From the NCBI RefSeq assembly GCF_003319115.1, contig NZ_QOHF01000001.1:372001-436000 (forward strand): a DNA stretch of 64,000 nucleotides, read 5' to 3'. Under the pieces are notes generated by a model. That model saw only the letters and a program-made list of their open reading frames with translations, ran no database searches and was not told the origin of the DNA. Made by a program: the position numbers and the translations under genes. The stretch is from Geodermatophilus sp. TF02-6. GTDB taxonomy: Bacteria > Actinomycetota > Actinomycetes > Mycobacteriales > Geodermatophilaceae. Positions 26,114-33,531 of this stretch are shown in pieces (position 1 is the first letter of the stretch; each line of letters starts with the position of its first letter).

Positions 26114-26579
26114 CCGTCGGTTCTACAGGGTCGGTGACAGGCAACCCTCGTCGGATCATGGGGCGCTCCGGCGTCGACATCGACGCAGCCCTTCGTCCGC
26201 TCGGTCAGGCGTGTCCTGGAAGGCGACAGCCTACAGCCGGCTGGAATCGTGCGGAGAAGATCGTCAGTCTGCCGACGGCAGGGGCTCACCACCGAGAAGC
26301 GGCCAGCGGACGGCGGTCCTCGGCCGGCGTGGTCAGCAGCGCCAGCCCGGCGTCGAAGCAGCGACACAGCACCAGCGTGTCGGGGGCGAGAGCCGACACC
26401 AGGGCGGCCGGTCCGGCCAGCGGTGGGTTCCGCTGCTCTCAGTCCCGCTTCCTCGGGCGTGTCGCTCGATCCTTTGTTAACGTCCTGACCGGTCAATGCA
26501 CTGGCCTTGAGGCACTTCATGGGGCTCTCAGCCGGACTCGGGTTCGCCCGCCAGCTCTGGCGCCCCGTAAGGGGAAGCC
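26114..26579. other. Long intergenic region, no supported gene
   Basis: About 465 bases between the divergent TRIC and STAS genes. One minus-strand frame (around 26440-26310) has a protein-like stretch (ALVSALAPDTLVLCRCFDAGLALL), but it has no start signals and I cannot place it in a family. A lower-GC patch with TTTGTTAACG near 26471 may belong to the STAS gene promoter. The last 20 bases hold AGGGGAAG, the STAS ribosome binding site. Confidence 0.45.
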
Positions 26580-27131
26580 GTGCATCCGTATCCCCTCTGG
26601 GCACCGTCGGCTGCAGAACCCGCGGGATCACTGCTGCTCTCGCCGGACCTGTCCGACGGTCGGATCACGATGGTCGGGGAGTTGGACCGGGCCCGTGCCC
26701 ACTTCCTGGACGACGCGGGGGTCGTACTGGCCGTCACCGACCGGCCGAACTGGACCATCGAGGCCGCGGGCACCCCCTCCTGCGACGCCGAAGGGCTGCG
26801 GGCCCTCGCCCTCGCCACCGGCTCGGGACGAACGCTGCACGTTGTGGGCGCCCCCTCGTGGCTCACCCGCCTGCTGCGCCTGGTCGGCATGCAGGCGCTG
26901 CTCGCTCCGTCACCCCAGGCCGTGGGCAGCGCGTCGATGCCCACAGCAGCAGGTGTGGATCCGTCGTCCGACCGGCTGGACGCCCTGAGGCGCGTACAGC
27001 GCCGTCCGCGGACCGCACCGTTCGTGACGTCGATGCCGGCCCTGGTATCGACCGAGCCCACGGATCAGGCAGGGTTCCTCATCCCCGACCCCGTTCCCTC
27101 GCTCACTGACGACCCCAGGAGGACACCGTGA
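26580..27131 (+). CDS. STAS-domain-like protein
   Basis: A 183-residue protein whose middle (about residues 20-115) has the layout of a STAS domain: MVGELDRARAHFL, VLAVTDRPNWTIEAAG, CDAEGLRALALATGSG, LHVVGAPSWLTRLLRLVGM. STAS proteins of actinobacteria act as anti-sigma factor antagonists or sensors, usually through a conserved Ser/Thr at the start of the recognition helix; here the position reads CDAEGL with Ser one residue before, so switching by phosphorylation is uncertain. The C-terminal 65 residues are disordered. GTG 26580 follows AGGGGAAG. The next gene starts 46 bases on. Confidence 0.65.
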   Translation: MHPYPLWAPSAAEPAGSLLLSPDLSDGRITMVGELDRARAHFLDDAGVVLAVTDRPNWTIEAAGTPSCDAEGLRALALATGSGRTLHVVGAPSWLTRLLRLVGMQALLAPSPQAVGSASMPTAAGVDPSSDRLDALRRVQRRPRTAPFVTSMPALVSTEPTDQAGFLIPDPVPSLTDDPRRTP

Positions 27132-27177
27132 TCGATGCCGGTGCTCGAGCGGTCGAGGCGATGGAGAGGTCGCCGCG

Positions 27178-28008
27178 ATGAGGGTCCCTCGGATCGCGTG
27201 GTTCGTCCTGGTGGGAGTGACGGCATGCCTGGGCGCCGCCGGTGCGTTGCTCGTTCGTCCTCTCGGCCTGCTCGTCGGGCTCTCCCTGGGAGCTTTCCTC
27301 GGGGGCTTGCTCCACCCACCGGGTGCGGAGGAGCGAAGGGTCCAGGCTGACACTCGGGAGCGTCGTCCGGGCCGGGCAGTGTGGCCGCCGGTGGCGAGCG
27401 TGTTCGTCGGGGCGGCCGGTGGACTCGTGCTGGTGGGCCTGTTCACCTTGCTGGGCCTGGCGGCTCTCGCCTTCCTGGCTGCTGTCGCCGCCGGGGGCCT
27501 CCTCCTCTCGGGCGACGCTCGCACCCGTCCGGTCCCGGATGCGCCGCCGGGGCTCGGTCCGGTGACCGTTGGCCGGAACGAACGCACCGGCGACGCTGCA
27601 CACGGTGAACCGAGACCGTCGGCTGTCTGGGTGCCCCCCGAGCAGATGCCGTCCCCGTCGGCGACCGCTGAGTGGTCCACCGAACGGGTCTGCCGAGCCT
27701 GGCGGGTCAGCTACCTGTGGCTCGAGCGGGCACGCGAGGCAAGGGAGGTAGCACTGGTGGCACGACTGGCGGGTGTGCGCCAGGCCTATCTCGACGAGCT
27801 CGAGCGCCGCGCGCCGTCAGGTTTCGCCGCCTGGCTCACCTGCGGCGCACGTGCCGCGAGCGATCCCGGCCGCTACATGCGGGACGCACGGTGCGAGTCA
27901 TGCGGGCCGAGCGGAAGCCACCTCCACCTCGACCGACCTGCCACCTCCGGTGCTGTTGGTCCAGTTGATCGCCGGCACAGCCCGCGGCCGGGCGAGGAGA
28001 ACTCGTGA
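27178..28008 (+). CDS. Two-part membrane protein of unknown function
   Basis: A 276-residue protein. Two hydrophobic blocks (about residues 6-44 and 68-108) suggest four membrane helices. After a disordered linker, residues of about 165-235 (VCRAWRVSYLWLERARE, RQAYLDELERRAPSGFAAWL) match a conserved C-terminal module that I recall from actinobacterial proteins of unknown function. The start ATG 27178 lies after GGAGAGG. It follows the STAS gene on the same strand and precedes beta-glucuronidase by 60 bases. I do not know its role. Confidence 0.6.
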   Translation: MRVPRIAWFVLVGVTACLGAAGALLVRPLGLLVGLSLGAFLGGLLHPPGAEERRVQADTRERRPGRAVWPPVASVFVGAAGGLVLVGLFTLLGLAALAFLAAVAAGGLLLSGDARTRPVPDAPPGLGPVTVGRNERTGDAAHGEPRPSAVWVPPEQMPSPSATAEWSTERVCRAWRVSYLWLERAREAREVALVARLAGVRQAYLDELERRAPSGFAAWLTCGARAASDPGRYMRDARCESCGPSGSHLHLDRPATSGAVGPVDRRHSPRPGEENS

Positions 28009-28068
28009 ACATCTCCGCACCATCCGGTCCTGCGTCCACTACGCCCGATGTCAAGCTGAGGAGACGGC

Positions 28069-29958
28069 ATGCTCAGTCCGCGTGAGTCCGCTACCAGGGA
28101 GCGCGTGTCGCTCGACGGGCTGTGGCGCTTCGCCCTGGACCCCGAGGGCCGGGGCCGCTCCGAGCGCTGGTGGACCGACGAGCTGCCCGGCGACGTCGAG
28201 GTGCCGGTGCCGGCCAGCTTCAACGCGGTGCTGCCCGGGCGCGAGTCGCACGACCACATCGGCGACGTGTGGTACCAGCGCGTGGTCCGGGTGCCCCGCG
28301 GGTGGGACGGCGAGCGGATCGTGCTGCGGCTGGACGCGGCCACCCACCGGGCCGTGGTCTGGGTCAGCGACACGCAGGTCGCCGAGCACGAGGGGGGCTA
28401 CACGCCGTTCGAGGCCGACATCAGCGAGCAGGTGCGCGCCGGTGAGCCGGTGCGGGTGACCGTCGTGGTCAACACCGAGCTGCACTGGGACTCCATCCCC
28501 CCCGGTTTCGTCCAGGAGCTCGAGGACGGCCGGCTGCTGCAGCAGTACTTCCAGGACTTCTTCAACTACGCCGGGCTGAACCGCTCGGTCTGGCTGTACG
28601 TCACCCCCCGCACGCACGTCGACGACGTCACGGTGGCGACGACCGGGATCGACGGCGACACCGGCACGATCGACTACCGCGTCGCCGTGGCCGGCGACGG
28701 CGGGCACCCGGTCCGCGTGGTGGTGCGCGACGCCGGCGGCGCCGAGGTGGCCCGCGCCGACGGCGCCGAGGGCACGGTGCGCATCGAGGGCGTGCAGCCG
28801 TGGCGCCCGGGGGCCGGCTACCTGTACACCCTCGAGGTCGCCGTGCTCGGCGCCGACGGTGAGGTCGTCGACGTCTACCCGCAGCCGTTCGGCGTGCGCA
28901 CGGTCGCCGTCGACGGCACCCGCTTCCTGATCAACGGCGAGCCGTTCTACTTCACCGGCTTCGGCAAGCACGAGGACTTCCCGGTGCACGGGCGTGGCTT
29001 CGACCCCGCGGCGATGGTCCACGACTTCCACCTGCTGCGGTGGATCGGCGCCAACTCCTTCCGCACCTCGCACTACCCCTACGACGAGGCGTTCCTCGAC
29101 TACGCCGACCGGCACGGTGTGGTGGTCATGGACGAGACCGCGGCGGTCGGTCTGAACCTGGACACCGGCGCCGGCGTGCTCAACCAGGCCGGGCCGATGG
29201 AGACCTACAGCGACAGCACGATCGACGCACGCACGCAGGAGACCCACCGCCAGGCCATCCGCGAGCTCATCGCCCGCGACAAGAACCACCCGTGCGTGGT
29301 GCTGTGGAGCATCGCCAACGAGCCCGACACCGTCTCCCCGGCCGCGCGGCCCTACTTCGAACCGCTGGTCGCCGAGACCAGGCGCCTGGACCCCACCCGG
29401 CCGGTCGCCTTCGCCAACTTCCTGAAGGCCACGCCCGACCTCGACGTCATCTCCGACCTGTTCGACGTGCTCCTGCTCAACCGCTACTACGGCTGGTACG
29501 TGCAGACCGGCGACCTGGTGGCCGCCGAGCGGCTGCTGGAGGGCGAGCTGCGCGAGTGGGCCGAGCGCGGCAAGCCGATCGTGATGACCGAGTACGGCGC
29601 CGACACCCAGCCCGGGCTGCACAGCATGCTCCGGGAGCCGTGGAGCGAGGAGTTCCAGATCGACCTGCTGGCGATGTACCACCGCGTCTTCGACCGGATC
29701 GACGCGGTCGTCGGCGAGCACATCTGGAACTTCGCCGACTTCGCCACCCGGGCGGGCATCTCCCGGGTCGACGGCAACAAGAAGGGCATCTTCACCCGGG
29801 ACCGGCGCCCCAAGTCCAGCGCGCAGGCCCTGCGCCAGCGCTGGCACGGTACGGAGGAGCCGCAGCCGGACACTACACGGAACGTCCAGCAAGACCCTCA
29901 GCAAGACCTCCAGGGCGACGTCCCGCAGGGCGTGCAGCAACCGGCTCGGCAGGCATGA
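28069..29958 (+). CDS. uidA: Beta-glucuronidase, glycoside hydrolase family 2
   Basis: A 629-residue GH2 enzyme that hydrolyses beta-D-glucuronides. The order is sugar-binding jelly roll (about 1-185), Ig-like domain (186-280) and TIM barrel (281-610). Landmarks are LHWDSIPPG, YFQDFFNYAGLNRSVWLY, FGKHEDFPVHGRGFD, the acid/base Glu418 in IANEPD and the nucleophile Glu508 in MTEYGAD. Spacing and numbering are close to the E. coli enzyme (413 and 504). No signal peptide is seen, so it works inside on imported glucuronides. GAGGAG precedes ATG 28069. The lactonase gene overlaps its stop codon, giving a small glucuronide-use operon. The tail is Gln-rich. Confidence 0.95.
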   Translation: MLSPRESATRERVSLDGLWRFALDPEGRGRSERWWTDELPGDVEVPVPASFNAVLPGRESHDHIGDVWYQRVVRVPRGWDGERIVLRLDAATHRAVVWVSDTQVAEHEGGYTPFEADISEQVRAGEPVRVTVVVNTELHWDSIPPGFVQELEDGRLLQQYFQDFFNYAGLNRSVWLYVTPRTHVDDVTVATTGIDGDTGTIDYRVAVAGDGGHPVRVVVRDAGGAEVARADGAEGTVRIEGVQPWRPGAGYLYTLEVAVLGADGEVVDVYPQPFGVRTVAVDGTRFLINGEPFYFTGFGKHEDFPVHGRGFDPAAMVHDFHLLRWIGANSFRTSHYPYDEAFLDYADRHGVVVMDETAAVGLNLDTGAGVLNQAGPMETYSDSTIDARTQETHRQAIRELIARDKNHPCVVLWSIANEPDTVSPAARPYFEPLVAETRRLDPTRPVAFANFLKATPDLDVISDLFDVLLLNRYYGWYVQTGDLVAAERLLEGELREWAERGKPIVMTEYGADTQPGLHSMLREPWSEEFQIDLLAMYHRVFDRIDAVVGEHIWNFADFATRAGISRVDGNKKGIFTRDRRPKSSAQALRQRWHGTEEPQPDTTRNVQQDPQQDLQGDVPQGVQQPARQA

Positions 29959-30800
29959 TGACCCGGGTCGAGCAGGTCACCGACGTGGTGGCCTACCACG
30001 GGGAGGGACCGGTCTGGTCGCCGCGCTGGGGCGGCCTGCGCTGGGTCGACATGCTCGCCGGCGACGTGCTGCACCTGCGCGCCGACGGCGCCGTCGAGCG
30101 CCGCTCCGTCGGCGAGATCGCCGCGGCGCTGCGGCCGCGCCGCGGGGGCGGTGCGGTGATCGGGATCGAGCGCGGCTTCGCCCTCGAGGAGCCCGACGGC
30201 ACCGTCCGAGCGCTCGACGAGGTGTGGAGCGACCCGTCCGTGCGGATGAACGAGGGCGGCTGCGATCCCGACGGGCGCTTCTACTGCGGGTCGATGGCCT
30301 ACGACCAGCGCCCGGGGGCCGCCGCGCTGTACCGCCTGGACCCGGACGGCAGCGTGCACGTCGTCCTCGAGGGGGTGACGGTCTCCAACGGACTGGAGTG
30401 GAGCCCGGACGGCGCGCTGGCCTACTACAACGACACGGCCACGCACTCGATCGCCGTCTTCGACTACGACCGCGACGCCGGGCTGATCGGCCGGCGGGTG
30501 TTCGCCGAGCTCGAGTACCGCCCCGACGGGCTGACGGTGGACGCCGAGGGGGGCGTCTGGACAGCGCTCGCCGACGGCGGTGCGGTGCGGCGCTACACAC
30601 CCGACGGGCAGCTGGATGCGGTCGTCGAGGTGCCCGCGCGCAAGGTCACCGCGTGCACGTTCGGCGGCACCGACCTCGACCAGCTGTTCATCACCACCTC
30701 GCGGGAGGGGCTCGAGCCCGGTGAGGACCCGCTGGCCGGTGCGTTGTTCCGCGCCGACGTCGGGGTCCGCGGAACCCCCGTCCGTGAGTTCGCCGGCTGA
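29955..30800 (+). CDS. SMP-30/gluconolactonase family sugar lactonase
   Basis: A 281-residue six-bladed propeller of the SMP-30/gluconolactonase/LRE family. The start (VAYHGEGPVWSPRWGGLRWVDM) supplies the metal-binding Glu, and further metal-site residues are expected in MNEGGCDPDGRFYCGSM, VSNGLEWSPDG and YRPDGLTVD. Such enzymes open sugar lactones with a divalent metal. Its ATG (29955) overlaps the TGA of beta-glucuronidase, so translation is coupled, which suggests it works on a lactone derived from glucuronate or another liberated sugar acid (inference). Confidence 0.9.
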   Translation: MMTRVEQVTDVVAYHGEGPVWSPRWGGLRWVDMLAGDVLHLRADGAVERRSVGEIAAALRPRRGGGAVIGIERGFALEEPDGTVRALDEVWSDPSVRMNEGGCDPDGRFYCGSMAYDQRPGAAALYRLDPDGSVHVVLEGVTVSNGLEWSPDGALAYYNDTATHSIAVFDYDRDAGLIGRRVFAELEYRPDGLTVDAEGGVWTALADGGAVRRYTPDGQLDAVVEVPARKVTACTFGGTDLDQLFITTSREGLEPGEDPLAGALFRADVGVRGTPVREFAG

Positions 30801-31977
30801 GGTGCCGGCGTCCGCGCCGGGGACCGACGCACCCGCCCCCTCTCCGCAGCGGGGCCCACGGCTGTGGGCTGCTCTCACGGTAGCGGGTCGGCGGTCGGTG
30901 CAACTGCTGGCCGTCATCGCTGTCGTGGTCGTCCTCGGCTACCTGCTGAACCGGCTGTGGCCGGTGCTGGTACCGGTGGTCCTGGCCCTGTTGCTGAGCA
31001 CCGTCCTGTGGCCGGTCACGGGTTTCCTGCGGCGGCACTCCTGGCCACCGGCACTGGCGGCACTGACCGTGGTGGTGCTCTTCCTCGCCGCCCTGGCCGG
31101 CGTCGCCCTGCTGGTCGTCCCCCCGCTGGTCCAGCAGTCCGGCGCCGTCGTCGACGGGGTCGTGGGCGGTCTGCAGCAGGTGCAGCAGTGGCTGACCGGC
31201 CCGCCGCTGGACCTCGAGGCAGACCAGGTCGGTCAGGCCGTCGACCGGGCGATCACCACCCTGCAGGACCACCTGCAGGACGTCGCCGGAGTCGTGCTCT
31301 CCGCACTCACCAGCGTCGGCTCCGGTGTGGTCAACGCCGTCGTCGCCCTGGTGATCACCTTCTTCTTCCTCAAGGACGGCCCGCGGTGGCTGCCCTGGCT
31401 CGGCGCCCAGACGACCTGGCGGGCGGCACCGCACGTCGCCGCGGTGTCGCGGAAGAGCTGGCGGACGCTGTCGGACTTCATCCGGTCCCAGGCCCTGATC
31501 GGTTTCGTCGACGCCTTCTTCATCGGCATCGGGCTGTTCTTCCTCGACGTGCCCCTCATCCTGCCGCTGACGGTGCTGATCTTCCTCGGCGCGTTCGTGC
31601 CCATCGTCGGCGCCTTCGTGGCCGGCGGGGTCGCGGTCCTGATCGCCCTGGTCAGCAACGGCTTCGGCACCGCCGTGGCGGTCCTCGGCGTCATCCTGGT
31701 GGTGCAGGCGATCGAGGGCAACGTGCTGCAGCCGTTCATCCAGGGACGCGGGCTGGGCGTGCACCCCGCGGTGATTATCCTCGTGGTGAGCGCCGGAGGG
31801 ACGTTCGGGGGGATCCTCGGCTCCTTCCTCGCCGTCCCGATCGCCGCCCTCGTCGCCGTCCTGTACCGCTACGCCCGCGACCTGCTCGACGGGCGAGACC
31901 CGACGACCGAGGAGGACTCCGACACAGCCGAGGACGGCGGAGCAGCCGGCGAGGGCGAGGACGCCGCGGCACGGTGA
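30784..31977 (+). CDS. AI-2E family transporter
   Basis: A 397-residue membrane protein of the AI-2 exporter-like (PF01594) family with about eight helices: a pair at residues 35-75, one near 90-112, a soluble coiled segment (115-175), and a C-terminal bundle (180-370) with LIFLGAFVPIVGAF and QGRGLGVHPAVIIL. Family members export signalling compounds or act as Na+/H+ antiporters. The start is uncertain; GTG 30784 overlaps the lactonase end by 17 bases, GTG 30802 is an alternative. The C-terminus is acidic and disordered. Whether it exports a product of the glucuronide operon is unknown. Confidence 0.85.
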   Translation: MSSPAEVPASAPGTDAPAPSPQRGPRLWAALTVAGRRSVQLLAVIAVVVVLGYLLNRLWPVLVPVVLALLLSTVLWPVTGFLRRHSWPPALAALTVVVLFLAALAGVALLVVPPLVQQSGAVVDGVVGGLQQVQQWLTGPPLDLEADQVGQAVDRAITTLQDHLQDVAGVVLSALTSVGSGVVNAVVALVITFFFLKDGPRWLPWLGAQTTWRAAPHVAAVSRKSWRTLSDFIRSQALIGFVDAFFIGIGLFFLDVPLILPLTVLIFLGAFVPIVGAFVAGGVAVLIALVSNGFGTAVAVLGVILVVQAIEGNVLQPFIQGRGLGVHPAVIILVVSAGGTFGGILGSFLAVPIAALVAVLYRYARDLLDGRDPTTEEDSDTAEDGGAAGEGEDAAAR

Positions 31978-32127
31978 TGCCTCCGCGCGCCCCCGGACCC
32001 GCCGGCGCCGGCCGACCCGATGACACCGGCACCGGCAGCACTTCGACCGTCCACCCGACCGGGACACCGGTTGCGACCGGACGCGCTCGGTCGTTCGAAC
32101 CGGGCGCCCCTCACCGAGGAGGACAAC

Positions 32128-33492
32128 ATGACGTCTGATCCGGGCAGGCACGACACGGCAGCAGACGGCACCGGAGTCGGCGCGACGGAGGCCGACGTGG
32201 ACCGGCCCTCGTGGTTCAAGCGCTTCGGCTCGGTCATGACGGAGGTCTTCACCCCCATCCTGCCGCCGCTGATCGGTGCCGGCCTCATCCAGGGACTGCT
32301 GTCGATCCTGACCGCCTTCTCGCTGATCGACCAGCAGAGCACCGAGTACTACGTGCTCAACACCATCGGCAGTGCGGTGTTCTTCTTCCTACCCTTCCTG
32401 CTGGCGGTGTCCTCGGCGCGCGCGTTCGGCACCTCGCCGTACCTGGCCATGGGCCTGGCCGCCCTGCTGCTGCACCCCGACACCACGGCGCTCATGCAGA
32501 CGCCGGAGCCGGCCGACGTCCTCGGCATCCCGATCTCGCAGACCCAGTACACCTCGAGCGTCCTGCCGATCATCCTCGTCGTCTGGGTGATGAGCTGGGT
32601 CGCGAGGCTCCTGCGACGCCTCCTGCCGCAGATGCTGCACACGATCCTCGTCCCGCCCCTGGTGATGCTGGTCGTCGGGCTGCTCAGCCTGTGGGCGCTC
32701 GGGCCGCTCGGCAACGTCGTCGCGACGGTGCTCCAATCGGTGGTCAGCTGGCTGTCCGGCATCGGACCCTGGCTGGTGCCCACCCTCATCGGAGCCACGG
32801 GGGCCCTGCTGATCTCGGTCGGCGCCTCGTTCACGCTGTTCCCGGTGGCGATCGCGCAGGTCGCCGCCCTGGGCTACAACACCGTCTACGGGCCCGGCAT
32901 GCTCGCGGTGAACCTCTCGCTGGCCGGCACGAGCCTGGCGGTGATGCAGAAGGCGCAGAACAGGGCCTACAAGTCCTACTCCGCCTCCGCCGCGCTGACC
33001 GCCGTGCTGGGCGTGGCCCAGCCGAGCCTCTACGGCGTGGCGATACCGCTGGGGCGCCCCCTGGCGGCCACGTGCCTCGGCGGTCTGGTCGGCGGGCTGA
33101 TCGCCGGGCTCAGCGGGTTCCGGGTCTACGGCTTCCTGCCCTCCGGGGTGACCGCCGTCCCCGCCTTCGTCGGCCCCGAGGGCATCGGCAACCTGCTGTG
33201 GGGGATCGCCGTCATGGCCGCCGCCCTGGTCACCAGCTTCGTCGCGACGAGGCTCCTGGGCTTCCAGGACCCGTCCCCCGAGACCATCGCCGGCATCGTC
33301 AACGAGGACGCCGACGAGGTCAGCAGCGGCGACGGCAGCGACGGGGCAGAACAGGCCGGCACCGGCGAGCAGGACGCGCGGACGTCGACGAACGCCACCA
33401 CGTCAGGTCCAGGAACGACGTCAGATCGAGGGACAGAGGCATCGGGAGGGGCATCGGATCGAGGGGCGCGACGGCCGGGAGCTGATCGGTGA
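32128..33492 (+). CDS. Stand-alone PTS enzyme IIC, glucose/beta-glucoside type
   Basis: A 454-residue protein with the EIIC membrane domain of the glucose/sucrose/beta-glucoside PTS group (about residues 30-400, ten or so helices). Typical pieces are FTPILPPLIGAGLIQGLL, NTIGSAVFFFLPFLLAVSSARAFG, MGLAALLLHPD and a late GVAQPSLYGVAIPL. The N- and C-termini are hydrophilic, and the last 60 residues are a low-complexity Gly/Ser/Thr/Asp tail where an EIIB or EIIA might have been expected. No EIIA, EIIB, HPr or EI gene lies in the window. It may import the glucuronide or glucoside used by its neighbours. GAGGAGG precedes ATG 32128. Confidence 0.85.
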   Translation: MTSDPGRHDTAADGTGVGATEADVDRPSWFKRFGSVMTEVFTPILPPLIGAGLIQGLLSILTAFSLIDQQSTEYYVLNTIGSAVFFFLPFLLAVSSARAFGTSPYLAMGLAALLLHPDTTALMQTPEPADVLGIPISQTQYTSSVLPIILVVWVMSWVARLLRRLLPQMLHTILVPPLVMLVVGLLSLWALGPLGNVVATVLQSVVSWLSGIGPWLVPTLIGATGALLISVGASFTLFPVAIAQVAALGYNTVYGPGMLAVNLSLAGTSLAVMQKAQNRAYKSYSASAALTAVLGVAQPSLYGVAIPLGRPLAATCLGGLVGGLIAGLSGFRVYGFLPSGVTAVPAFVGPEGIGNLLWGIAVMAAALVTSFVATRLLGFQDPSPETIAGIVNEDADEVSSGDGSDGAEQAGTGEQDARTSTNATTSGPGTTSDRGTEASGGASDRGARRPGADR

Positions 33493-33531
33493 GGCGCGAG
33501 CCGAGCGGGCGTCGGGTCGGGAGGTACGGGA

